Source of the DNA: Coriobacteriia bacterium
GTDB taxonomy: Bacteria; Actinomycetota; Coriobacteriia; Anaerosomatales; SLCP01
Assembly (NCBI GenBank): GCA_030603745.1
Contig: JAUVXE010000014.1
Coordinates: forward strand, 1-53,805
Length of the DNA: 53,805 nt
Direction of reading: 5' to 3'
Below are positions 44,865 through 53,683 of the stretch, piece by piece; the first letter of the stretch is position 1; each line of letters starts with the position of its first letter. The notes below the pieces were generated by a model that saw only the letters and a list, made by a program, of their open reading frames with translations, did no database searches and had not been told where the DNA came from. Made by a program: the position numbers and the translations under genes.

Positions 44865-45170
44865 CTAGGAGACGGGCTCCGCGACGTGGTCCTCGGCGGC
44901 CTCGCCGAAGGCATCGAGTCCGCCCTCTTCGCTGAACTGGTCGAGCACGGCCTGCTGGATCCGGTCGCGCGCCTCGCTGTTGATCGGGTGGCAGATATCG
45001 CGGAAGTCCCCGTTGGGGAGCTTGCGCGACGGCATCGCCACGAACAGCCCCTTGTCGCCGTTGACCACGCGCAGATCGTGAACGACGAACGCGTCATCGA
45101 TCACGATGCTCGCGATCGCGCACACCTTGTTCATGGCGACGGAACGCAGCGTGACCTTCGTGATCTCCAT
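44865..45170 (-). CDS. spoVG: SpoVG-family RNA/DNA-binding regulator
   Basis: 101 aa from ATG 45170 (AAAGGGGGAG upstream); the longer frame lacks support. Family blocks: MEITKVTLRSVAMNKVCAIA, FVVHDLRVVNGDKGLFVAMP, DICHPINSEARDRI. SpoVG is a site-specific nucleic-acid-binding protein that affects septation and envelope genes in Firmicutes. The C-terminal tail is acidic. Its leader holds the GACGAACG hairpin. Confidence 0.95.
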   Translation of the reverse strand: MEITKVTLRSVAMNKVCAIASIVIDDAFVVHDLRVVNGDKGLFVAMPSRKLPNGDFRDICHPINSEARDRIQQAVLDQFSEEGGLDAFGEAAEDHVAEPVS

Positions 45171-45217
45171 CGGACTCCCCCTTTGTGCGCGATGATGTGC
45201 GGCAGACACGCGAAGCA

Positions 45218-45240
45218 CCGTTCGTCCGCCCCGACGAACG
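45218..45240 (-). promoter_or_regulatory. Leader inverted repeat of spoVG
   Basis: CGTTCGTC (45219-45226) and GACGAACG (45233-45240) pair perfectly over 6 nt; the left arm extends to ACCGTTCGTC. It lies 48 nt upstream of spoVG and just after the stop of the preceding gene, so it could be a weak terminator, an attenuator or an operator. The core repeats that seen at 32.2 and 35.8 kb. Confidence 0.5.
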
Positions 45241-45259
45241 ATCCCGAACCCCCACTGCT

Positions 45260-46039
45260 TTATTCGGTACCCGTTCCGCGGTTCCTACCTTCGGCCCGCT
45301 CGTAGAGGACCTGCTCGGCGACGATCACGTCGACCGGCTTGTCCACGTCGGCCCCGATCGACGCGTGCGTGGTGAACACGGCCGCCCCTGTCCCGCCGAT
45401 CAGTTGGCCGAGCTTCTCCTCGACCTCGCGCGTGGTGAGCCTGCCGAGGGCGAGGCGGACCACGAAACGCAGCCCGATGACGCGCGCCATGGCGAGCGGG
45501 TTCTTGCGGGTCGCGAAGACCCGACCGCCGATCTCGCGGTTGCGCTCCACGAGCGCGGGATCGACGAGCATCATGTTGCCGCCGGTCACCCGCCCGTCGG
45601 CGATCCGGACGAAGGTGCGCTTGCTCCCCGGAAACGCGTCGACGATGTCCGCCTCGCGGATGAGCGGGTAGGTGACGCTCGCACCCGTCTCGAGACTGCG
45701 GCGCACGAAGTCGTCGACCGCTTCGGGAGTCAGCGCCGGGATGTCGCCGGTCACGAGCAGCACCGGCCGGTCCACCCGAAACGCGCTCACGCCGGCGACG
45801 ATGTTGTCGATGAACGACCCGTCGGAGACCACGATCTTGCCCGCCCGGTCCACCCACGAGCCGAGGTTCTCCGCCGAGGGGACCACGACCGCGACCTCCT
45901 CGATGGTCCCGGCGGCGTTGAGCGCGTCGAGCACCCACTCGACCATCGGCTTGCCGGCGATGGGCAGCAGGCCCTTGAACCGGCTCGTGGGGTCGATGAC
46001 CGCCCCGTCCCCGCCCGCGAGTACCACCGCGTCGACCAC
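45260..46039 (-). CDS. Nucleotidyltransferase (MobA-like NTP transferase fold)
   Basis: 259 aa from GTG 46039, 2 nt after the ispE stop. The N-terminus VVLAGGDGAVIDPTSRFKGL then LPIAGKPMVEWVLDAL is the NTP-binding site of the GlmU/MobA/sugar-1-P transferase fold, with VTGDIPALTPEAV as metal site. A C-terminal part binds no known substrate by motif. It occupies the place of purR/yabJ in Bacillus. The substrate may be molybdopterin-like, a sugar phosphate or another phosphate; this cannot be decided. Confidence 0.8.
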   Translation of the reverse strand: MVDAVVLAGGDGAVIDPTSRFKGLLPIAGKPMVEWVLDALNAAGTIEEVAVVVPSAENLGSWVDRAGKIVVSDGSFIDNIVAGVSAFRVDRPVLLVTGDIPALTPEAVDDFVRRSLETGASVTYPLIREADIVDAFPGSKRTFVRIADGRVTGGNMMLVDPALVERNREIGGRVFATRKNPLAMARVIGLRFVVRLALGRLTTREVEEKLGQLIGGTGAAVFTTHASIGADVDKPVDVIVAEQVLYERAEGRNRGTGTE

Positions 46040-46041
46040 GG

Positions 46042-46950
46042 CTACCCCTCCTCCTCGATGTACGCCCGGATCCCATCCGGCCGTGATGTCGCCGCCTCGG
46101 CCCACCAGCCCCGTTCACGAGCGGCGGCGGCGAGCCCGCTCGCGGCCTCTTCCGACGCGCAGATCGAGAACACCGCCGAGCCGCTGCCCGAGACCTCGGC
46201 GCCCAAGACCCCCTCGGCGGACCGAAGCCAGCCGAGGACCTCGCCCGCCTCGGCGACGATGCCGACCGCCGCGGGCGCGAGGTTGTTGTAGAGCGCCTGC
46301 GCGACCTCGGCGGGTTCGCCCGCGGCGCACGCCTCAAGCACCTGCCCGGCTCCCGGCGCGGGCCCGACCGGCGAGCGGTCGAACGCAGCGTAGGCCGCCG
46401 GGGTGGAGACCGGCGCCGCGGGCTTGACGACCACCAGCTCGAGTGGCGGCGTGGGCACCGCGCCGACCAGCGCGTCTCCCCGCTCGCCGAAGAGCGCGGT
46501 ACCTCCGCCGAGGAAGAACGGCACGTCGGCGCCGAGCGAGGCCGCGACCCGGTCGAGCAGGGGGCGGTCGGCGCCCGCGGGGTCGAGCCCCGCGAGGAGC
46601 GCGAGCCCCACGAGCACGGCGGCGGCGTCCGCGCTCGCGCCCCCGAGCCCGGCGCCGGCCGGGATCCGCTTGTCGATCGCGATCCGCACCGCGGCCTCGC
46701 CGCCGGTCGCCTCGGCGAAGGCGAGCGCCGCGCGGTGCGCGAGGTTCTCCTCGGCGGGGAGGTCGAGTTCGGGGGTGCAGCTGACGCCGAGCGTGTCGGC
46801 GGGCGTGAGCGTGACCGTGTCGGCGAGCGAGATCGCCTGCAGCACGGTGGTGACGTCGTGGTAGCCGTCCGGGCGAAGCGCTCCCACGCCGAGGTAGAGA
46901 TTCACCTTGGCGGGCGCCTCGAGCAAGATGCGCCGAGCGCGGTGCCCCAT
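46042..46950 (-). CDS. ispE: 4-diphosphocytidyl-2-C-methyl-D-erythritol kinase
   Basis: 302 aa from ATG 46950. GHMP kinase of the MEP isoprenoid pathway. Catalytic Lys in EAPAKVNLYLGVG, ATP loop IPAGAGLGGASADAAAVLVG, and the C-terminal GSGSAVFSICAS motif. An upstream extension of the frame crosses the terminator and is not used. Confidence 0.95.
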   Translation of the reverse strand: MGHRARRILLEAPAKVNLYLGVGALRPDGYHDVTTVLQAISLADTVTLTPADTLGVSCTPELDLPAEENLAHRAALAFAEATGGEAAVRIAIDKRIPAGAGLGGASADAAAVLVGLALLAGLDPAGADRPLLDRVAASLGADVPFFLGGGTALFGERGDALVGAVPTPPLELVVVKPAAPVSTPAAYAAFDRSPVGPAPGAGQVLEACAAGEPAEVAQALYNNLAPAAVGIVAEAGEVLGWLRSAEGVLGAEVSGSGSAVFSICASEEAASGLAAAARERGWWAEAATSRPDGIRAYIEEEG

Positions 46951-46971
46951 CCCCCTGCCCCCTACATGAAA

Positions 46972-46996
46972 GCGCGGAGCCGGCAGGGCTCCGCGC
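46972..46996 (-). terminator. Terminator hairpin after veg
   Basis: GCGCGGAGCC (46972-46981) pairs with GGCTCCGCGC (46987-46996) over 5 nt: a perfect 10-bp stem between veg and ispE. Confidence 0.75.
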
Positions 46997-47026
46997 AGAT
47001 CGATCGTGCCTGGTACCGGGAGAGCG

Positions 47027-47308
47027 CTAGTTGAGCCACGGGAGCAGGTTCTCGCCGCTCTCGCAGTGGGTGAGCTCCACCGTGCCGGTGAGGACATCCA
47101 CGTAGCTGTAGGAGACACGCGCCGTGCGCTCACGCTTCTCCTCGACCTTGACGACGAACAGGCTCGGGTGCGTCTGCTCGAGGACCCCCTCGCGCTCCAC
47201 GATCTTGGAGCGGCCCATGTTCGCCTTCAGACGCATCCGGGTTCCCATGAGACCCTCGAGATCCATGCGGATACGTCCGACGACCTCCGTCTGACGTGCT
47301 ACATCCAT
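47027..47308 (-). CDS. veg: Veg family protein
   Basis: 93 aa from ATG 47308 with AAGGAGG upstream. Blocks: GLMGTRMRLKANMGRSKIVE, GVLEQTHPSLFVVKVEEKRE, RVSYSYVDVLTGTVEL. Veg is a small protein that stimulates biofilm gene expression and affects spore outgrowth in Bacillus; its place between rsmA and ispE is conserved. It is rare outside Firmicutes-like genomes. Confidence 0.95.
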   Translation of the reverse strand: MDVARQTEVVGRIRMDLEGLMGTRMRLKANMGRSKIVEREGVLEQTHPSLFVVKVEEKRERTARVSYSYVDVLTGTVELTHCESGENLLPWLN

Positions 47309-47361
47309 ACAACAGCCTCCTTCAGTACGAACGCGTAGTATAGCGGAAGGTGCTGGAAAAC

Positions 47362-48228
47362 TCAAGGTAGAAGCCCGTGTCGGCGGGCCGAGGAGCCGAG
47401 GCGGAGAAACTCCTGGACTGAGAGGGTTTCCGCCCTCCGCCCTCCCTCGATCCCGCTGTCGGCGAGCACCTCGTCGAGCCGCGCGCCGTCCACGCCGAGG
47501 GCGGAGCGCACGGAGTTGCGGAGCGTCTTGCGGCGCTGCGCGAAGGCGGCCTCGGCCATGCGGGCGGCGGCGTCGACCTCGCCCGCGGGCGCCGGGTGCT
47601 CGACGCGTTCGAGCCGCAGGACCGCCGAGCCGACCCGGGGCGGCGGCATGAAGCATCCCGGGGGCACCCCGAACCGCCCGGCCGGGCGCGCCCGCAGGTG
47701 GAGCTTGACCGTGTAGGCGCCGTAGTCCTTGCCGCCGGGGGCGGCGGCCATACGGGCGGCGACCTCGGCCTGGACCATCACCACCGCGAACCGCAGCTGC
47801 GGGAGCTCCTCGAAGAAGCGGAGCACCACCGTCGCCGCCACCGCGTAGGGCAGGTTGGCCACGAGCGCCACCGGCGGACCGAGGGGCGTCACGAGGTCCG
47901 CGACCGGTACCGTGACCGCGTCGTCGTGGACCACCGTGAGGCGATCGCACCCCGCGGTGGTGTCGTCGAGCACCGGGAGCAGCCGGTCGTCGCGCTCCAC
48001 GGCGACGACCGCCCCGGCGGCCTCGCAGAGCGCCACCGTGAGCGTGCCGATACCGGGCCCGATCTCGAGCACGGGCTCGTCACCGCCGAGGTCGGCGAGC
48101 GCGAGGATGCGCCCCACGATGTTGTCATCGACGAGGAAGTGCTGCCCGAGCGCCTTGCGGGTGTGGATGCCGTGCGCGCGAAGCACCTCGGCGGTCGCGC
48201 CGGGCGAGGCGAGACGGGAGTGGGGCAT
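47362..48228 (-). CDS. rsmA: 16S rRNA dimethyladenosine transferase
   Basis: 288 aa. It dimethylates A1518/A1519 of 16S rRNA. SAM loop VLEIGPGIGTLTVALCE, catalytic NLPY in VANLPYAVAATVV, and N-terminal RKALGQHFLVDDNI. It follows the yabE-like gene directly. Confidence 0.96.
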   Translation of the reverse strand: MPHSRLASPGATAEVLRAHGIHTRKALGQHFLVDDNIVGRILALADLGGDEPVLEIGPGIGTLTVALCEAAGAVVAVERDDRLLPVLDDTTAGCDRLTVVHDDAVTVPVADLVTPLGPPVALVANLPYAVAATVVLRFFEELPQLRFAVVMVQAEVAARMAAAPGGKDYGAYTVKLHLRARPAGRFGVPPGCFMPPPRVGSAVLRLERVEHPAPAGEVDAAARMAEAAFAQRRKTLRNSVRSALGVDGARLDEVLADSGIEGGRRAETLSVQEFLRLGSSARRHGLLP

Positions 48229-48243
48229 GCCGGCCTCCGGACC

Positions 48244-49266
48244 CTACGGGAGGATGGTGATCGTGACCGTCCGGCGTCCCCACGCGAGCGCCTCGGCGCG
48301 CGTGTCGAAGCACAGGTCGATCTTGGCGCCGGAGATCGCGCCGCCGGTGTCGGCCGCGACGGCGTTACCGTAGCCCGGGATGTAGACCCGGGTGCCGAGC
48401 GGGATCACCGAGGGGTCGACCGCGATGACGCCGTAGGTCGCGCGCGCCCCGGTGGCCGTGCGGCTCCCCACACCCGGATCCGCCGAGGAGTACCCCGTGG
48501 CGGTCACCGTGAGGGTACGGCCCTGGGCGGGCGGCTCGGCGGCCGCTGCGCGGGCACGCGCCGGCACCTGGCCCGACGCGCGCTTGGTGCCCACGAGGAC
48601 GACCTCGGACACCGGCTCGGCGACGACGCGCTCCTCGACGAGCGTGCGGGCGCTCTCCTCGCCGCCGCTCACGAGCACCCGGTAGACCCGCACGCCGCTG
48701 CCGGCCTCGCCGTGCCGCTTGATGGAGCGGGTGCCCTGGGGCAGGGTCGGGTCGTTCTCGGTCACGACGTCGTAGGGGATCTCGAAGCGCTCCTCGGCCG
48801 CTCTCACGAGCACGTCGGTGGTCTCGATGACCATGCCGGGATAGAGCGGCGCGTCGAGCGGCGGGGTGACGGTGATGCCTCGACCCGGGTCGAGGCCGGC
48901 CGCGACGAGCGCGTCGGCCACGGTCGAGCCGATGACCTCGAGGGAGATCTCCTCTCCCGCGATCGTGACGGTGACCGGGATGGCGTGACGCACGACCACG
49001 GTCATGCCGTCGGTCACGGGCGTCGCGGGGGAGGGGGTGACCACATCGGCGGGACCGACGGGGATCTCGGCCTGCTCGAGCAGGGCGCCGACGGTGTCGG
49101 CCCCCGTTCTGACGTAGCGGGAGTCGCCGTCGACGACGACGGTGACGCCCTTCTGTGCCCATGCGAATCCGGTGATGCTGGCTACGATGACGAGTGCTGC
49201 GACGAGTGCTGCGACGATATGGTGGGTCCGGAGGAATCGAGCCGGGCCGGCCGGCGAATCTCCCAA
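48244..49266 (-). CDS. YabE-like secreted protein: DUF348 repeats, G5 and 3D domains
   Basis: 340 aa with a TTG start at 49266 (GAGGG 5 nt upstream). Signal-anchor helix (HHIVAALVAALVIVASITGF), two to three DUF348 modules (GVTVVVDGDSRYVRTGADTV is one), a G5 domain (about 165-235), an Ala linker and a C-terminal 3D domain: YGVIAVDPSVIPLGTRVYIP then AADTGGAISGAKIDLCFDT with the Asp residues of MltA/RpfB-like murein enzymes. Known YabE/RpfB-type proteins remodel peptidoglycan. Same locus as yabE in Bacillus. Confidence 0.93.
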   Translation of the reverse strand: MGDSPAGPARFLRTHHIVAALVAALVIVASITGFAWAQKGVTVVVDGDSRYVRTGADTVGALLEQAEIPVGPADVVTPSPATPVTDGMTVVVRHAIPVTVTIAGEEISLEVIGSTVADALVAAGLDPGRGITVTPPLDAPLYPGMVIETTDVLVRAAEERFEIPYDVVTENDPTLPQGTRSIKRHGEAGSGVRVYRVLVSGGEESARTLVEERVVAEPVSEVVLVGTKRASGQVPARARAAAAEPPAQGRTLTVTATGYSSADPGVGSRTATGARATYGVIAVDPSVIPLGTRVYIPGYGNAVAADTGGAISGAKIDLCFDTRAEALAWGRRTVTITILP

Positions 49267-49372
49267 TACAACCCTCTCATCGGTGGTCTGTCAGTCGCGC
49301 GAGCGCGAGCCTTGATTATAGCCAAGCGATCCGGACGCGCCAAACGCCGAGGTCGCCACGGAACGGGTGCGA

Positions 49373-49969
49373 CTACCCTGCGCGACGCGTCGCCGACCCG
49401 AGCGCGGCGCCGATCGCGGCGGCCCGCGTCAGCGCCTCCGGACGCCCCTCGATCTCCCCGGGCGCGTCGACCCCCTCGACCGCGAGCTCATGGGCGTAGT
49501 CGAGTCCGAGGACCGCGAAGACGCTCCGCGTGGTGTCGACCGCGGCACGGATCCCGAACGGATCGCCGCCCGAGCGGACCACGAGGAGCGCGCCCGGCCT
49601 ACGCCCGGGAGGCGCCTCGCCGAGGACGTGGACCCGCGCCCAGTACGGCTGCATGCGGTCGTAGAACGCCTTGAGGACCGCAGGCACGGTCGCGAAGTAG
49701 ACCGGGCTGGCGACCACGATCGCGTCGGCCGCGTCCACGCGGCCGTAGACGGTGGTCATGCCGTCGCGCACGACGCAGGCGCCGGTCCGAGAGCACGCGT
49801 TGCAGCCGCGGCACGCCGAGATGCCCGCATCGGCGACGACGAGGACGTCTGGTTCTCCTCCGGCGCGCCGCACTCCCTCCATGCACCGCTCGAGCAGGGT
49901 GTCGCTGTTGCCGTGGCGGCGCGGGGAGCCCGCCACGCACAGGACGCGCGCGCCTGACGGGGTGCTCAC
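49373..49969 (-). CDS. Iron-sulfur flavoprotein (NADPH-dependent FMN reductase family)
   Basis: 198 aa from GTG 49969, overlapping the tatD stop (GTGA). FMN phosphate loop VAGSPRRHGNSDTLLE; compact cluster motif CRGCNACSRTGAC (CxxCxxCx5C) as in archaeal and clostridial iron-sulfur flavoproteins; SPVYFATVPAVLKAFYDR is the flavin-fold helix. Electron carrier or detoxifying reductase in anaerobes. Not usual in this housekeeping block. Confidence 0.88.
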   Translation of the reverse strand: MSTPSGARVLCVAGSPRRHGNSDTLLERCMEGVRRAGGEPDVLVVADAGISACRGCNACSRTGACVVRDGMTTVYGRVDAADAIVVASPVYFATVPAVLKAFYDRMQPYWARVHVLGEAPPGRRPGALLVVRSGGDPFGIRAAVDTTRSVFAVLGLDYAHELAVEGVDAPGEIEGRPEALTRAAAIGAALGSATRRAG

Positions 49970-50835
49970 CGTGCGGCCCCCCTCCCGGCGGCGCCGAAGA
50001 GCGCCTCGGCGTTGCGGGTGCTCACCGACGCGAACTCGGCGTCGGCCACGCCCTTGGACTCGGCGATCACGGCGGCCGTCAGCGTGACCCAAGCCGGCTC
50101 GTTCGTGCGGCCCCGGTAGGGCACCGGCGCGAGGAACGGGCAGTCGGTCTCCACGAGGATGCGCTCGAGCGGGATCGCGGCCGCGGCCTCGCGGATCTCC
50201 TCGGCCTTCTTGAAGGTGGTCGGGCCGGCGAAGGAGATGTGGCAGCCGAGGTCGACGAAGCGCCCGGCGAGCGTCGCGTCCCCGGTGAAGCAGTGGATCA
50301 CGCAGCCCGCCGGCGGCAGGCCGGCCTCGGCGAGGGTGGCGAGCCCCTCCTCGTGGGCCTCGCGCAGGTGCACCACCACCGGCAGATCGAGTTCGCGGGC
50401 GATGTCGAGCTGCGCCCGGAAGACGCGCCGTTGGTCGTCGCGGGGCGAGTGGTCGTAGTGGAAGTCGAGTCCCGCCTCGCCGATCGCCCCCACGCGCGGA
50501 TCGCGGGCGAGTTCGCGCAGGCGCGCCTCGGCGGCGGCGTCGAACGCGGACGCGTTGTGCGGGTGGCAGCCGACCACGATGCGGGTCGCCGGAGGCCGCG
50601 GCGCTCCCGGCGCGGCCTCGAGTCGCTCCTTCGCCGAGGCGACCCAGCCCGCAAGCCCGTCGAACGTCGTCTCCGGCTCCTCGGTGACGTCCGCGACGGT
50701 GACCACGAGCCCGCGTCCGGCGAGGGCCGCGCGCTCGAGCGCGCCGGCCGGGTCGTCGAGCATGTCGAGGTGCGCGTGCGTGTCGACCACGGGGGCACCG
50801 AGGTCGGGCAGCGTCACGGAGCGGTCATCGGCCAT
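49966..50835 (-). CDS. tatD: TatD-family metal-dependent DNase
   Basis: 289 aa. TIM barrel with metal ligands VVDTHAHLD, Glu in IGEAGLDFHYD, VVHLREAHEE, CVIHCFTGD and ETDCPFLAPVPYRG. It degrades DNA 3'-5' and acts in repair or quality control. It lies 19 nt after metG as in Bacillus. Confidence 0.95.
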   Translation of the reverse strand: MADDRSVTLPDLGAPVVDTHAHLDMLDDPAGALERAALAGRGLVVTVADVTEEPETTFDGLAGWVASAKERLEAAPGAPRPPATRIVVGCHPHNASAFDAAAEARLRELARDPRVGAIGEAGLDFHYDHSPRDDQRRVFRAQLDIARELDLPVVVHLREAHEEGLATLAEAGLPPAGCVIHCFTGDATLAGRFVDLGCHISFAGPTTFKKAEEIREAAAAIPLERILVETDCPFLAPVPYRGRTNEPAWVTLTAAVIAESKGVADAEFASVSTRNAEALFGAAGRGAAR

Positions 50836-50854
50836 GGGAGTCCTTCCCGCCCGC

Positions 50855-52423
50855 TCAGGCGTCCTCGTAGATGCGGGGGAAGAGCGGCTCGCCCTTCTCG
50901 ACCCGCGCGCCCTCCGGCAGCCCGCCCCACGTCGCGGCGGAGGCGACGTCGGTCACGGCGTGGATGTCGCCGAGGCCGATGCGGCGCCAGACCTCGGCGG
51001 AGGTGAGCGGCATCACCGGCGCGCAGAACAGCGCGGCGATCCGCACCGCCTCGAGCGCGTTGTAGAGCACGGCGGCCAGGCGCGGGCGGGTCTCCTCGGC
51101 CTTGGCGAGGTTCCAGGGCGCCTCGTTCTCGATGTAGCGGTTCGCGTCCTTGATGAGCTCCCACGCCGCCTCGAGCGCCGTGCCGTAGTCGAGAGCGGCC
51201 ATGGCCTCCTCATAGCGGCCGGGCAACGCCGCGGCGATCGCGCGCATCGTCTCGTCGGCGGCGGTGGGGGCGTCCGCGGGCGGCGCGGGCACCACGCCGT
51301 CGAAGTACTTCTCGGTCATGTTGAACAGGCGTGAGCAGAGGTTGCCCCAGTCGTTGGCGAGGTCGCCGTTGTAGCGCTGGACCATCGCCTCCATCGAGAT
51401 CGACCCGTCCTCGCCGAAGCGGACGTCGCGCAGGAAGTAGTAGCGATAGGCGTCCACGCCGAAGCGCTCCACGAGCGAGGCCGGCGTCTGGGCGTTGCCC
51501 TTGGACTTGCTCATCTTCTCGCCCTTGGTGAGCAGGAAGCCGTGGGCGTAGACGCACTCGGGAACCTCGAGGCCGGCCGCCATGAGCATCGCCGGCCAGA
51601 TCACGCAGTGGAACCGGATGATGTCCTTGCCCACGAAGTGGTACTGGGCCGGCCACCTGCGCGCGAACTCCTCGGCCCGGTCCGGGTCGCCGTAGCCGAT
51701 CGCGGTGATGTAGTTGAGCAGCGCGTCGATCCACACGTAGGTCACGTGGCGGCCGTCGCCGAAGGGCAGCGGCACCCCCCAGGTGAAGGTCGTGCGCGAG
51801 ATGGAGAGGTCCTTCAGGCCGCCCTTCACGAACGAGAGCACCTCGTTGCGCCGGGTCTCGGGCCGGATGAACGGGCGGCCCTCGGCCTCACGGGACTCGT
51901 AGAGGTCGAGCAGCTGCTGCTCGAACGCGGAGAGCTTGAAGAACCAGTTGTCCTCGCGGATGAACTCCACGTCACGGCCGCACGAGGGGCACTCGTGCTC
52001 CATGACCTGCTCCTCGGTGTAGTAGGTCTCGCACGGCACGCAGTACCAGCCCTCGTAGTGGCCCTGGTAGAGATGTCCCGCGTCGTGAAGCGCCTGCCAG
52101 AACGCCTGGACGCCCCGCTTGTGGCGCTCCTCGGTGGTGCGGATGAAGTCGTCGTTGGTGACCGAGAGCATCTCCCACGCCTCGACGAACTTGGGCGCGA
52201 TCGAGTCGCACCACTCCTGGGGGGACATGCCGGCCTCTTCGGCGGCCTGGGCGACCTTCTGCCCGTGCTCGTCGAGCCCGGTGAGGAAGTGGACGTCGGC
52301 GCCGGTCATGCGGCGGTAGCGGGCGAGCGCGTCGGCCGCCACGGTGGTATAGGCGGTGCCGAGGTGGGGCACCGAGTTCACGTAGTAGATGGGGGTGGTG
52401 AGGTAGAACGACCGGTCGCTCAT
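50855..52423 (-). CDS. metG: Methionyl-tRNA synthetase
   Basis: 522 aa from ATG 52423; the longer frame upstream is not used, because MSDRSFYLTTPIYYVNSVPH is the usual start. HIGH-like site PHLGTAYTT, zinc knuckles CVPCETYYTEEQ and ECPSCGRD, and KMSKSKGN. The C-terminal EMAP-like tRNA-binding domain is absent, so it is the short form. Confidence 0.96.
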   Translation of the reverse strand: MSDRSFYLTTPIYYVNSVPHLGTAYTTVAADALARYRRMTGADVHFLTGLDEHGQKVAQAAEEAGMSPQEWCDSIAPKFVEAWEMLSVTNDDFIRTTEERHKRGVQAFWQALHDAGHLYQGHYEGWYCVPCETYYTEEQVMEHECPSCGRDVEFIREDNWFFKLSAFEQQLLDLYESREAEGRPFIRPETRRNEVLSFVKGGLKDLSISRTTFTWGVPLPFGDGRHVTYVWIDALLNYITAIGYGDPDRAEEFARRWPAQYHFVGKDIIRFHCVIWPAMLMAAGLEVPECVYAHGFLLTKGEKMSKSKGNAQTPASLVERFGVDAYRYYFLRDVRFGEDGSISMEAMVQRYNGDLANDWGNLCSRLFNMTEKYFDGVVPAPPADAPTAADETMRAIAAALPGRYEEAMAALDYGTALEAAWELIKDANRYIENEAPWNLAKAEETRPRLAAVLYNALEAVRIAALFCAPVMPLTSAEVWRRIGLGDIHAVTDVASAATWGGLPEGARVEKGEPLFPRIYEDA

Positions 52424-52567
52424 CTGTTTAGGACTCCCCTGGTTGGGTAATCTTGGAAGTATCTGGGCGGAGGCGGAGGCGTGCCCGTCCTCAAGCCACG
52501 TCTGTGATTCTAGCGAAACATCCGTGACAGCGGGCAGGAGCCCGCGTCGGCGGCGGGGGGAGTCGTG

Positions 52568-52810
52568 ATGGGAGACACCGGTATCGTCAGGAGGGTCGAC
52601 GACCTGGGGAGGATCGTCATCCCGATGGAGCTCCGCAGGACACTCGGCATCCAGGTGAAGGACCCGATGTCGATCTCGGTGCAAGGAGAGCGGATCATCC
52701 TCCAGAAGCACCACGACGCGTGCGCGATCTGCGGCAGCACGGAGGATGTCGCCGAGGTCAAGTCACGCCCCGTGTGCGCCGACTGCATCGCGACCATCAA
52801 GCAGCGCTAA
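52568..52810 (+). CDS. abrB: AbrB-family transition-state regulator with zinc ribbon
   Basis: 80 aa from ATG 52568 (GGGGGGAG upstream; GTG 52565 in frame is an alternative). N-terminal AbrB DNA-binding fold GIVRRVDDLGRIVIPMELRR and C-terminal CAICGSTED with VCADC, as in clostridial AbrB. Lies between metG and rsmI, the same place as in Bacillus, but on the opposite strand. Ends 4 nt inside rsmI. Confidence 0.93.
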   Translation: MGDTGIVRRVDDLGRIVIPMELRRTLGIQVKDPMSISVQGERIILQKHHDACAICGSTEDVAEVKSRPVCADCIATIKQR

Positions 52811-53679
52811 TCCCGCCCGCCGCCCTCGCGGCCCTCGCCCGACGGCGGATCGACGTGGGCGATACGGTAGACCTCGTTGCGAGGCACTCCGCGCTCCTCG
52901 GCCACGGCGCGCACCGCGGCCGAACGCGACGCTCCGGCCTCCATCAGCTCGCCGAGGCGCGCGCGGACGGCATGGGCGTCGACCTCGGCGCGCGACCCGC
53001 GCGCTGGCGGACCCACCAGCAGCACGACCTCCCCTTTGAGCGACTCGCGCCCCGCGAGATCGGCCGCGAGGTCGTCCACCGGCGCGCGGACGACCTCCTC
53101 GTGCACCTTGGTGAGCTCGCGTGCCATGCACGCCCGCCTGCCCGGGAACGCCTCGGCCAGCGCGGCCGCGGTGCTCGCCGCGCGCCGCGGCGACTCGTAG
53201 AACAGGAGCGTGGCGTCGAGCGTGGCGAGGTCCGCCAGGCGGCGCGACCGTTCGCCGGCCTTCCTCGGCAGGAAGCCGCCGAAGTAGAACGCGTGGGTGG
53301 GAAGCCCGCTCGCCACGAGCGCGGTGATGATCGCGGACGGCCCGGGGAGCACCTCGACCTCGAGGCCGGCGGCGGCGAGGGCCTCGACGAGGTGGGCGCC
53401 CGGGTCGGAGACGCCTGGCGTGCCGGCGTCGCTCACGAGCGCGAGGTGCGCGCCCGACGCGATGCGCTCGACGAGCGCGGGCGTCCGGCGCTCGAGGTTG
53501 TGGGCGTGGTAGGCCTCGAGCGGCGTGGCGATCCCGTGGCGCGCGAAGAGCTTCGCGGTCACCCGGGTGTCCTCGGCGAGCACGGCGTCAGCCCCAGCGA
53601 GCGTCTCGAGCACCCGCAGCGTGACGTCGCCGAGGTTGCCGATCGGCGTGGCGCAGACCGACAGGCGGCCGGTACCCAC
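52807..53679 (-). CDS. rsmI: 16S rRNA 2'-O-ribose C1402 methyltransferase
   Basis: 290 aa with a GTG start. N-terminus LSVCATPIGNLGDVTLRVLE, SAM region LVSDAGTPGVSDPG, and FYESPRRAASTAAALAEAFP: all typical of RsmI. The C-terminal tail is Arg/Gly-rich. It begins 4 nt after the preceding gene's stop. Confidence 0.96.
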   Translation of the reverse strand: MGTGRLSVCATPIGNLGDVTLRVLETLAGADAVLAEDTRVTAKLFARHGIATPLEAYHAHNLERRTPALVERIASGAHLALVSDAGTPGVSDPGAHLVEALAAAGLEVEVLPGPSAIITALVASGLPTHAFYFGGFLPRKAGERSRRLADLATLDATLLFYESPRRAASTAAALAEAFPGRRACMARELTKVHEEVVRAPVDDLAADLAGRESLKGEVVLLVGPPARGSRAEVDAHAVRARLGELMEAGASRSAAVRAVAEERGVPRNEVYRIAHVDPPSGEGREGGGRD

Positions 53680-53683
53680 CGCG

